A stretch of DNA of 5,626 nt from the NCBI GenBank assembly GCA_002383105.1, contig DFXC01000018.1, positions 1 to 5,626 on the forward strand, given 5' to 3'. The first letter of the stretch is position 1. Every line of letters begins with the position of its first letter. Below are positions 1 to 4,892 of the stretch, piece by piece. Made by a program: the position numbers and the translations under genes. This DNA is from Hyphomicrobiaceae bacterium UBA4118 (lineage in GTDB: Bacteria; Pseudomonadota; Alphaproteobacteria; Rhizobiales; Methyloligellaceae). Under the pieces are notes generated by a model. It had not been told where the DNA came from. It saw only the letters and a list, made by a program, of their open reading frames with translations, and did not search any database.

Positions 1-19
1 AGATGTGTATAAGAGACAG
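1..19. other. Nextera (Tn5 mosaic-end) sequencing adapter remnant
   Basis: The first 19 bases are AGATGTGTATAAGAGACAG, the transposase mosaic-end adapter used in tagmentation libraries. The match is exact and sits flush with the edge of the window, as expected for untrimmed adapter carried into an assembly. It is not part of the organism. Reading frames that start or run through it, including a plus-strand frame from base 3, are artificial. Confidence 0.95.
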
Positions 20-91
20 AAGTAGTGCGTTCGCTCGATGCACGGGGTGCCAATCGGGCCGCTCGGCCACAGGTGTAGTGGAACCGATCAT
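20..91 (-). CDS. 5' end of an unidentified gene, truncated by the contig edge
   Basis: On the minus strand an ATG at 91-89 opens 24 codons that run without a stop into the adapter. The peptide begins MIGSTTPVAERPDWHPVHRA and continues for four more residues (N, A, L, L). A well placed ribosome binding site, AGGGAG, lies seven bases upstream. The gene follows the TAXI receptor on the same strand after a 147-base gap. I do not recognise the product. The polar start followed by Ala-Leu-Leu at the break would fit the cytoplasmic lead of a membrane protein, but too little remains to say. The call rests on the ribosome binding site and the open frame, so chance is not excluded. Confidence 0.4.
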
Positions 92-98
92 GATCTTG

Positions 99-104
99 CT
101 CCCT
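99..104 (-). promoter_or_regulatory. Ribosome binding site for the truncated left-edge gene
   Basis: The plus strand reads CTCCCT, so the minus strand reads AGGGAG, seven bases before the ATG at 91-89. Good complementarity and spacing to the 16S anti-Shine-Dalgarno sequence are the main support for a real gene start there. Confidence 0.45.
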
Positions 105-110
105 GACTCG

Positions 111-135
111 ACCGCGCGCGTGCCCCACGCGCGGT
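111..135. repeat. GC-rich inverted repeat in the gap after the TAXI gene
   Basis: This alternating CG tract can fold as CGCGCGTG / CACGCGCG (bases 115-122 with 126-133) around a three-base loop, or in a shifted register pairing 111-118 with 128-135. It lies about 100 bases beyond the TAXI stop codon. No run of T follows it in either direction, so it is not a canonical intrinsic terminator. It might stop or protect the TAXI transcript, or be only a by-product of CG-rich sequence. Confidence 0.3.
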
Positions 136-238
136 TACGCTCCCCGTTCCCCTGTCACGCGCCCGTGCCCCTGGGCGCGCTCGACTCCAATGAACTAGCC
201 AACCCTCCTTCTGTTCCCTCGTTCCCTCTCGACGCGCG

Positions 239-1315
239 CTAGCGGCCCTTGCCGCGTTGCCATTCGATGAAATGCTTGAACAATGCCTCCTTCTGGTCAG
301 CGCTCAGGCTCAGGCTGTCCGGCAACGCCGGGGCTTGAGCCGTACTTGCGTTGGCCACGACCGGCTTGGGAGCCTCGGCCGGACGCTGCGCAAGCCAAGC
401 CTCGGCGGCGTGGGTTCGTTTGAAGCCGGGCAGGCTCGCTGCGAGATTGACCTCGCGCCATTTGGGATGCCGGTCGGGGCCCTGAAGCTCGGCAAAGCGG
501 GAAAAAAGCGTATCGACGAAGCGGGCGACGCGCTCAGGCGAGCCCGGGTCGCCCTTGGATTTTGCGGCGAGAAGCACCAGGCCGGTCGCCACCGCCGGCA
601 GCTCTTCGCCGGGCTGCACCAGGTTGGGATAGTCCTCAGCTGCGAAATGCGTCGGCAGATAGGCGGCCTCGAGCGGGGCGCCGAAGGGGATCGGCATGAG
701 ATGGATGCCGAGATTGGCCGGGATGCCGCTGATGAGAGGGGAGGGCTTCCCGCCCACGATGACGACCGCGGAAATCGCCCCTTGCTTCAGCTGCTCGAGG
801 CCCGCCCCGGCGTCGAGGCGCGAAGGCTCGACCGCGATCCCGAGCGCCTTGAACAGCGCGGCGCCAGTGATCGCCGAGCTTGACCCTGCCGGCCCGAAAC
901 TCACTTTTTTGCCGGCGAGGTCGGCAAGGCTGCCGATCTCGGCGCGGGCCAGGACGTGGACCTCTTGCGGGTAAAGCTTGGCGACGAGCTCGAGCCGGTC
1001 GGCGAGACCCGCGCCTCCTGCCTCGGCCGCTTCTGCCGCAAGAGCATCGGTCGAGACGAAGGCGATGTCGACGTGAGGGTCGTTGAGCAGAAGCGCGATG
1101 TTGTCGGCGCCGGCATCGCCGAGCATGGGAAGGACGCGGGTGCCTGAGTCTTCGGCGAAGAGGCTCGCCATGTCGGCGGCGAGCACGGTCTCCGATCCCG
1201 CAGGAGCACCTGCGATCAGACCGAGCCAAACGGTTTCAGCCTTCGCTTGGGGGGCGCTAGCGCCCGCCAAGAGGCCGATCAGACCGAAACCGAGAATAAG
1301 GGACCCTGCACGCAA
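239..1315 (-). CDS. TAXI-family TRAP-type solute-binding protein (orphan receptor)
   Basis: This 358-residue exported protein resembles TAXI receptors, the periplasmic ligand-binding subunits of TRAP transporters (substrates often organic acids or amino acids). A signal peptide covers residues 1-26, with likely cleavage after AKA. The ligand-binding fold runs from about 28 to 305. Family-like stretches are LADLAGKKVSFGPAGSSSAI at 130-149, with ALFKALGI just after it, and VDIAFVSTDAL near 82-92. Residues 310-335 form an Ala/Pro-rich linker, followed by an amphipathic tail (about 336-354) that ordinary TAXI receptors do not need. The start is TTG at 1315-1313: no ATG or GTG lies between it and an upstream in-frame TGA at 1348-1346, and TTG gives a complete signal peptide. 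A GGGG stretch 6-7 bases upstream is a modest ribosome binding site. No TRAP membrane subunit lies beside it, so it may serve a distant permease or act as a sensor or binding protein. The ligand cannot be read from sequence. Family call is good; function is inferred. Confidence 0.8.
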   Translation of the reverse strand: MRAGSLILGFGLIGLLAGASAPQAKAETVWLGLIAGAPAGSETVLAADMASLFAEDSGTRVLPMLGDAGADNIALLLNDPHVDIAFVSTDALAAEAAEAGGAGLADRLELVAKLYPQEVHVLARAEIGSLADLAGKKVSFGPAGSSSAITGAALFKALGIAVEPSRLDAGAGLEQLKQGAISAVVIVGGKPSPLISGIPANLGIHLMPIPFGAPLEAAYLPTHFAAEDYPNLVQPGEELPAVATGLVLLAAKSKGDPGSPERVARFVDTLFSRFAELQGPDRHPKWREVNLAASLPGFKRTHAAEAWLAQRPAEAPKPVVANASTAQAPALPDSLSLSADQKEALFKHFIEWQRGKGR

Positions 1316-1564
1316 GACACACCCCGCGTCCCCGCTTCCTGTTGCTCACAAGACGCCATGGACCCGGAGCTTCGACGACAAGGATAGGGACGCCATAAGC
1401 GAGCCCCCCCTTCATCTCGAAAACCGGGAGCCGAAGCTCCTGTCTCGCGTTCGTGTGTGTGCGTAGCCCAGTGTGGGCAGAAGGCTTTTTGTTGTTGGGA
1501 GCGAGCTTAACCCTCGACTGGGGCGCCATGTCGGCCTCAATGCGGCGAAGCCGGGGCTCCAGGC

Positions 1565-1576
1565 CCAAAGCTTTGG
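1565..1576. repeat. Perfect 12-base palindrome CCAAAGCTTTGG
   Basis: CCAAAGCTTTGG is its own reverse complement and lies about 130 bases upstream of the plus-strand gene at 1704, in the divergent promoter region. The placement would suit an operator for a dimeric regulator. There is no second copy or known consensus to support that, so it is recorded as a bare sequence observation. Confidence 0.3.
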
Positions 1577-1691
1577 CCGGCCTTGAAAAAAGGCGCGCGT
1601 GCCGCTTTGTGACGAGGCTCACAATGGGCGGAGGAGGCGAGCGCCATCTCAGTCTCAGCCGATGGCAATCCTGCCATGGCACACATTTCGT

Positions 1692-1697
1692 AGGAGA
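1692..1697 (+). promoter_or_regulatory. Ribosome binding site deciding the start at 1704
   Basis: AGGAGA lies six bases before the ATG at 1704. The frame is open back to an upstream ATG at 1599, but that start has no such site and would put 35 residues ahead of the signal peptide. The 1704 start is therefore preferred. Confidence 0.8.
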
Positions 1698-1703
1698 CGA
1701 GAC

Positions 1704-2279
1704 ATGAGACGCAAATTCGTGACGATGAGCGTGGGCCTTGCCGCCTTGGCCTTGGCCTCGCTCGGGCTTGTTCCCGCCAATGCGAAATCCGAGGCCACCA
1801 ACCATGACGCCGCGATCAAGGCCTGCTCGACGGTCAATCCCTCGCAGCCGGTCAAGGTCGTGAACGCGGTCGAAGACGGCAGCGGCCTCGGCTTCAGCCT
1901 GGTCTGGCTCAACGACAAGGACGGCAATCTCTGGATGTGCGACGCCGATGACGGTGGGAAGGTCTATTCCTACGCCATGGTGACGAGCGACCTGCTGGAC
2001 GGCGACGGCCCCGACATGATCGGCCTTCAGCTTGCTTCTGACGGCACCTATGACGGCATGCCGCAGGATATCGCGGAGAAGGTCTGCGCCGCCTATCTGA
2101 CCGACGGCGGCAAGGTGCTGGCAAGCGCCTCAGACGGGCTTGAGACAGATCCGGGCTTCATCGTCTTCGTGGGCGACAAGGCCGGCAAGTACTATTTCTG
2201 CAACGCCACGGCCGACGCCGCGGTGTGGGCCTTCGCCCCGATCGGCGACCCGCTGACGTTCCCGGAGCAGCAGAGCTAG
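1704..2279 (+). CDS. Exported protein with a duplicated C-x37-C module, unknown function
   Basis: The product has 191 residues. A signal peptide spans 1-27 (basic MRRK, hydrophobic core 9-23, cleavage after ANA), so the mature protein is periplasmic or secreted. The mature chain is acidic and contains two copies of one module, offset by 87 residues. Matching positions include K39/K126, C41/C128, A55/A142, D71-K72/D158-K159, G74/G161, the aromatic pair W77/Y164, C79/C166, A81/A168, V87/V174 and the aromatic pair Y88/W175. The Cys-Cys spacing is 38 in both copies, suggesting one intramolecular disulfide per module. There are no catalytic motifs, metal-binding clusters or membrane segments after the signal peptide. 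I do not recognise the family. The gene stands alone, divergent from the TAXI gene and convergent with the CFI-box gene, and ends at a strong terminator. Codon use is GC-rich like the neighbours on its left. Confidence is high for a real gene and low for any function. Confidence 0.85.
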   Translation: MRRKFVTMSVGLAALALASLGLVPANAKSEATNHDAAIKACSTVNPSQPVKVVNAVEDGSGLGFSLVWLNDKDGNLWMCDADDGGKVYSYAMVTSDLLDGDGPDMIGLQLASDGTYDGMPQDIAEKVCAAYLTDGGKVLASASDGLETDPGFIVFVGDKAGKYYFCNATADAAVWAFAPIGDPLTFPEQQS

Positions 2280-2288
2280 GGCACTACG

Positions 2289-2323
2289 CGGGGAATGGCC
2301 GGGTTCGACCCCGGCCATCCCCG
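2289..2323. terminator. GC-rich hairpin between convergent genes, likely bidirectional terminator
   Basis: ATGGCCGGG (2295-2303) pairs perfectly with CCCGGCCAT (2310-2318) around a six-base loop. After a bulged A at 2294, CGGGG (2289-2293) pairs with CCCCG (2319-2323). The stem sits ten bases past the stop at 2279 and fifteen bases before the convergent gene's stop at 2338. No T run follows on either strand, so it is a structural pause or bidirectional stop rather than a textbook intrinsic terminator. It could help insulate the two convergent transcripts. Confidence 0.5.
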
Positions 2324-2337
2324 ATCTTGAGTTTGGT

Positions 2338-3315
2338 TCAGAGCAGCGGGCGCGGGTCACTCTCGCGCCCGCTGGTTTTTTCAGCGTGCTCGGGGGTGAA
2401 GTCGCGGGCAAGCTCCTCCAGCATGCGCACATAGAGCCGGTAGGCGAGTGCCTTGAGGCCGAACCTTGCTGCGACCGCACTCGGCAAAATGAAGCGGGCA
2501 TAGACGGAGCGAAGGCGCGGAGCCCGCGCCGCATCGGGCAGGGCGCGCAGGATCAGCGGCGCAAGCTCGTAATAGAGCGCAATCGCCGCGCGCCCGCCGG
2601 GCCGGCTCGCCAGCACGCGGTCGCGGTAGCGGCGCAGAGCGCGAAGCTCGAAGCAATCCTCGTCGAGACCCAACACCTCGCAGCAGGCGGTGGTGATGAA
2701 ACAGCCGCCTTCGGGCGGAGTGCATTTCTCGTCGGCGAATTGCTGGGCAAGCTCGCCTTGCCGCTGCTCCGCCCAGGTGAGCGCCTTGCGCAAGGTCTCG
2801 CAGTCGAGCTTGACGCGGCATTCCTCCTTGTCGCCGAGCTTGACCGCGATCTCGACGGAAGCGCCCTCACGGAACAGGGGCGAAGCGGCAAGCGGGAGCA
2901 CGATGCTCACCTTGTTGTCGAAAATGTCCGTGCAATTGCCGCACAGCGGCTCGTTCACCGCTTCCTTGCCGTCCTCGGCCCTGACGATCAGCCGGTTGGC
3001 CGGATCGATGAGGAATTTCTTCGGCAGTTTGATCTTGTCGCGATCGCCGTAGACCACGAGCTTGCTGTCGAAGCTCGCGGCGACCTGGACGTCGGCGCGA
3101 AGGTCGCAAGAGTCGGGGTTCTCGAATTTAACCTGGTTGATGCGCGCGCCGGCCTGGCTGTCGGTGGCTTGCCCTTTCCACGCACCGAAGGCTTTAGAGT
3201 CAAAGCAGTCGGTCTTGGCAGCGAAGGCGCGCGGGACCGAGGAAAACACCCGTAGGCCCCCAGCAGCGGCAAGGAGAAGGCCGAGCGCCCGGCGCCGCGT
3301 GTTCAACACGATCAT
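2338..3315 (-). CDS. Cysteine-rich exported protein with CFI-box C-terminal domain
   Basis: The product has 325 residues. The N-terminus carries a signal peptide with a twin-arginine-like motif TRRRALG (6-12), a hydrophobic stretch and a cleavage region near AFAA (30-33), so Tat export is possible. Residues 35-190 form a beta-rich part with a CGNC pair (125-128) and Cys at 37, 70, 166 and 172. Residues 204-260 match the CFI-box type C-terminal region found in many bacterial secreted proteins: GGCFITTACC (203-212), then DEDCFELRALRRYRDRVL (218-235) and YYELAPLI (248-255). The region after 260 is helical and basic. Eleven cysteines in total suggest several disulfides or metal or lipid handling. 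The role of the CFI box is not established to my knowledge. ATG at 3315 has a weak ribosome binding site (GGG four bases upstream); GTG two codons later is an alternative with better spacing. The last codons overlap the terminator of the convergent gene. Confidence 0.75.
   Translation of the reverse strand: MIVLNTRRRALGLLLAAAGGLRVFSSVPRAFAAKTDCFDSKAFGAWKGQATDSQAGARINQVKFENPDSCDLRADVQVAASFDSKLVVYGDRDKIKLPKKFLIDPANRLIVRAEDGKEAVNEPLCGNCTDIFDNKVSIVLPLAASPLFREGASVEIAVKLGDKEECRVKLDCETLRKALTWAEQRQGELAQQFADEKCTPPEGGCFITTACCEVLGLDEDCFELRALRRYRDRVLASRPGGRAAIALYYELAPLILRALPDAARAPRLRSVYARFILPSAVAARFGLKALAYRLYVRMLEELARDFTPEHAEKTSGRESDPRPLL
2344..2381 (+). terminator. Strong intrinsic terminator inside the 3' end of the convergent gene
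   Basis: CAGCGGGCGCG (2344-2354) and CGCGCCCGCTG (2364-2374) form a perfect eleven-base stem with a nine-base loop, followed by G and six T (2376-2381). This is a textbook rho-independent terminator for plus-strand transcription, 65 bases past the stop codon of the 191-residue protein gene. It lies wholly inside the last codons of the minus-strand CFI-box gene. On the minus strand the T run becomes a leading A run, so that gene's own transcript should not end here. Confidence 0.85.
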
Positions 3316-3559
3316 TTACCCATGCTGAGAGAGCTGGCCTTGCCTAGCCCATAATCACGGCTTGGCGCAAACGTTCACGGGGCGCGGTTTTTCGTTCGTG
3401 GTCAGAAGGGAGCAGCCAGGTGGCGCGAGTCAGCCTGGATCCCCGCTGTCGCAGGGGACCTCTTCTGCTTCGTTCGGCTCACAGAGAAGGCTCAATGGGC
3501 TGTGCTGGCAGTCTCGGCTGGTTGAAATTCCCTGATACTAGAGAAGATAGAACGTCGCT
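3316..3559. other. Spacer between the PsiF-like gene and the CFI-box gene
   Basis: These 244 bases separate two minus-strand genes, long enough that the CFI-box gene probably has its own promoter. A small imperfect hairpin (about 3442-3456, CCC-CTG / CAG-GGG with a bulged G and TCG loop) lies about 100 bases beyond the PsiF-like stop but has no T run after it. No convincing gene or promoter was found. Plus-strand frames here run antisense into the PsiF-like gene and look spurious. Confidence 0.5.
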
Positions 3560-3820
3560 TCACTTCATGCCCTGGAGTTTCGGCGCCGATTTCCTTTCAG
3601 CCGCGTTGGCGGGCGCTCCCGTGCACTTCTTGACGAAGTCGTCCGCGGCAGTCCCGGCCAGCTTCAGGGTCGCCGCTTGGGTCTTGCAGATCGAGGGCAT
3701 TTCTGACGGGGTCGCGTTGGCGCCTCCGGCCTGATTGCCCGCAGCCTCAGCCGAGCATACCGCCAGAACCAGGGCTGCGGCTGCGAGCCCTACTGTCAGC
3801 ATCGTGTATTTCTTGTACAT
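3560..3820 (-). CDS. Small exported protein with a PsiF-like repeat
   Basis: The product has 86 residues. A signal peptide covers 1-26 (basic MYKKY, long Ala/Leu/Val core, cleavage around AEA), leaving a mature protein of about 60 residues. Residues 45-66 read C-KTQAATLKLAGTAADDFVKK-C, resembling the PsiF repeat: Cys, A in the first helix, an L-x-G turn, F, and a closing Cys about 21 residues later. In Escherichia coli PsiF is named for phosphate-starvation induction and its biochemical role is unclear; nothing here shows phosphate control. Only one repeat is present, whereas typical family members are a little longer with two. The start is fixed by AGGAGAAGGA just upstream of the ATG at 3820-3818. 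The gene is divergent from the small-protein pair on its right, with a separate promoter expected in 3821-4218. The family assignment is from pattern only. Confidence 0.65.
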   Translation of the reverse strand: MYKKYTMLTVGLAAAALVLAVCSAEAAGNQAGGANATPSEMPSICKTQAATLKLAGTAADDFVKKCTGAPANAAERKSAPKLQGMK

Positions 3821-4218
3821 CTTCCTTCTCCTCTGGCATTTGCTTTGGGATCAGTTATCGGTAACATATAAGGGAGCGCCGACCAATCCCAGGCCGCGAA
3901 GGCATTACATTAAATTTTCTTCAGGCTGTTGTTCACACGATGTGGACGGAGAAGGGAACTGCTGCACCGGTCGTGGCGATAGGCGCGACAAATTCGTCGA
4001 TCTTGCGCACGTCCGGGCATTGCAGGTTGTGTTGAGAAAGTCTGGAACCTCGCGAGTTACCCGCCGACGGTAGAATATCGTTCCGCACCACGATGCTTTT
4101 TGGAATCAAGATTCGCAATCGGCTGGGTCGTGAAATGGCATTCTCCGTAAGGGAGCCAAAGCGCCCACCCCAAGAGTTTTTCAACAAAATCTGCACTGAT
4201 CAAATCTCGGGAGAGAAA
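3821..4218. other. AT-richer divergent intergenic region
   Basis: These 398 bases separate the start of the minus-strand PsiF-like gene from the plus-strand pair. Composition shifts here to about 43-53% GC in the lines I counted. An AT-rich TTATAT on the minus strand (around 3866-3871) could serve as a -10 for the PsiF-like gene but has no clear -35. An 87-codon minus-strand frame (3933-4196) has a protein-like end (residues DEFVAPIATTGAAVPFSVHIV, in part) but no good ribosome binding site and no recognised family. It may be a degraded gene or chance. No terminator or RNA gene was identified. Confidence 0.45.
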
Positions 4219-4455
4219 ATGCAAAATATCATCCGATACGCCTTGGCGATCAGTGCCGTGTTGGCGATCGGCGCCTGGGGTGTCCACGCCGCACCGCAAG
4301 CCAACAAGCCGATCAAGCACTGCCACTATGTGCCAAATTGCGTCACGAAGTACCGGACCTGTCCGCCGCCTCCGACTGCCAAACCGGGAGGACCACCGCC
4401 GGGCGGCCAGCAGCAGAAGCCCTCATGCAAGCCGGGGCTGGCGTACCAGAGTTGA
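4219..4455 (+). CDS. Small exported Cys/Pro-rich peptide, unknown function
   Basis: The product has 78 residues. A signal peptide (MQNIIRYALAISAVLAIGAW and on to VHAA) is cleaved near residue 24, leaving about 54 residues. The mature peptide is basic and carries four cysteines at 35, 41, 48 and 70, enough for two disulfides. The segment between the last two is very rich in Pro, Gly and Gln (PPPP at 49-52, GGPPPGG at 57-63). The start is ATG at 4219 because GGGAG lies just upstream and the signal peptide begins there; the open frame back to 4093 adds 42 residues that would hide it. It lies 54 bases ahead of the next small exported gene on the same strand, so the two are probably co-transcribed. 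No known family was recognised. Four-Cys small secreted peptides can be toxins, inhibitors or envelope factors, but nothing here chooses among these. Confidence 0.65.
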   Translation: MQNIIRYALAISAVLAIGAWGVHAAPQANKPIKHCHYVPNCVTKYRTCPPPPTAKPGGPPPGGQQQKPSCKPGLAYQS

Positions 4456-4498
4456 ACGGCAAGAAGCTTATTTATAGTGATGACCTATGACCAACCAT

Positions 4499-4503
4499 GG
4501 AGG
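4499..4503 (+). promoter_or_regulatory. Ribosome binding site deciding the start at 4510
   Basis: GGAGG lies six bases ahead of the ATG at 4510. The frame also has ATG codons at 4477 and 4480, but those would put eleven polar residues ahead of the signal peptide and have no comparable site, so 4510 is the better start. Confidence 0.8.
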
Positions 4504-4509
4504 AAAACT

Positions 4510-4851
4510 ATGACAACGTTTGTACGAATATCGACGATGGCATGCGGATTAATCGCGACCACAGCCATTGCAAATGCTCAAACCGTGACCTGCGGTGTGG
4601 GCGGAAACACGGATTTCTCAAACATCATCACGCTGAGGAATGCCGGCCCAGGTCCGGTTCCGGCGGGCACTGCGATTCATTGGGCGATCACGGCGCCGCA
4701 ATTTAAAAACAGTGGTGACCACACCTTCCAGGCAGCCCTCCCGAGCAACGGCACCGTGGATATCAACACTAAATTAACAACGCCGAAGGGTACACCGTGC
4801 GCCGTAACAGTTCCAAAAAAAGCGGTGCGCACCCCCGTAAGAAAGCGATAA
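4510..4851 (+). CDS. Small exported protein, possible Ig/CARDB-like domain
   Basis: The product has 113 residues. A signal peptide spans 1-23 (hydrophobic segment 10-22, cleavage after ANA before Gln24). The mature part of about 90 residues looks like a single beta sandwich: alternating hydrophobic strands, the N-x-G turn in TLRNAGPGPVPAGTAIHW (41-58), and a later LPSNGTVDI (78-86). This arrangement recalls CARDB and other bacterial Ig-like domains, where 'N-x-G ... l-x-x-G-x-x-v-x-i' is common. Cys28 and Cys97 bracket the fold and could form one disulfide. The C-terminus is strongly basic (KKAVRTPVRKR), unusual for a small periplasmic protein and possibly able to bind membrane, LPS or nucleic acid. 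An A7 run (4815-4821) precedes that tail. It is probably the second gene of a two-gene unit with the Cys/Pro-rich peptide. The fold call is by eye; function is unknown. Confidence 0.65.
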   Translation: MTTFVRISTMACGLIATTAIANAQTVTCGVGGNTDFSNIITLRNAGPGPVPAGTAIHWAITAPQFKNSGDHTFQAALPSNGTVDINTKLTTPKGTPCAVTVPKKAVRTPVRKR

Positions 4852-4892
4852 GCCAAGCCAACAGGCATCGCATGGTCTCAAGAGTGACTTAA
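4852..4892. other. Junction between the small-protein pair and the integrase remnant
   Basis: Only 41 bases lie between the stop of the 113-residue protein and the first codon of the integrase frame. TAA at 4890-4892 closes the integrase frame upstream. In another frame, bases 4859-4900 read SHGLKSDLRLK near the end, which loosely resembles the segment preceding this part of related integrases. A frameshift here is possible, but the rest of the N-terminus is absent. No direct repeat or tRNA-like end marks the boundary. Confidence 0.4.

Larger units (their letters stand above)
1316..1703. other. Divergent intergenic region with no convincing gene
   Basis: These 388 bases separate the start codons of the divergent TAXI gene and the 191-residue exported protein, so promoters for both should lie here. 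I see no strong -35/-10 pair; TTGAAA at 1583-1588 has no good -10 partner. Other marks are a C7 run at 1404-1410, a small hairpin GCCCA-GTG-TGGGC at 1466-1478 followed by five or more T at 1486-1490, and a 12-base palindrome at 1565-1576. Long open frames cross the region on both strands, but they overlap the flanking genes and lack a ribosome binding site or recognisable protein. Confidence 0.55.

Noticed and set aside
3..242. A 79-codon plus-strand frame from base 3
   Set aside because: Its start codon lies inside the sequencing adapter and it has no ribosome binding site.
257..883. A long plus-strand frame of 208 codons antisense to the TAXI gene
   Set aside because: GC-rich genes on the opposite strand routinely leave such open frames. 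The TAXI protein has a signal peptide and family motifs; this frame has neither.
1253..1264. Palindrome GGCGCTAGCGCC
   Set aside because: It lies within the signal-peptide codons of the TAXI gene and is readily explained by GC-rich Ala/Ser/Gly codons.
1466..1490. Small hairpin followed by a T run in the divergent spacer
   Set aside because: The stem is only five bases with the T run eight bases away, and no plus-strand gene precedes it. Too weak to call a terminator.
1257..1805. A 182-codon minus-strand frame crossing the divergent spacer
   Set aside because: It overlaps both flanking genes, its product is Arg/Pro-rich with no recognisable domain, and no ribosome binding site was seen.
2296..2323. 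A GGGTTCGACCCC segment resembling a tRNA T-arm
   Set aside because: The T-stem does not pair in tRNA register, there is no D-arm or anticodon arm upstream (that sequence is the end of a CDS), and the same bases form a better terminator-like hairpin.
2386..3255. A 289-codon plus-strand frame antisense to the CFI-box gene
   Set aside because: It is a mirror of the CFI-box gene's codon pattern. The minus-strand protein has a signal peptide and CFI-box motif; this one has no features.
3933..4196. An 87-codon minus-strand frame with a protein-like C-terminus
   Set aside because: It has no ribosome binding site and no family recognised, and it lies in the divergent promoter region. It may be a gene relic, but the sequence alone does not support a call.
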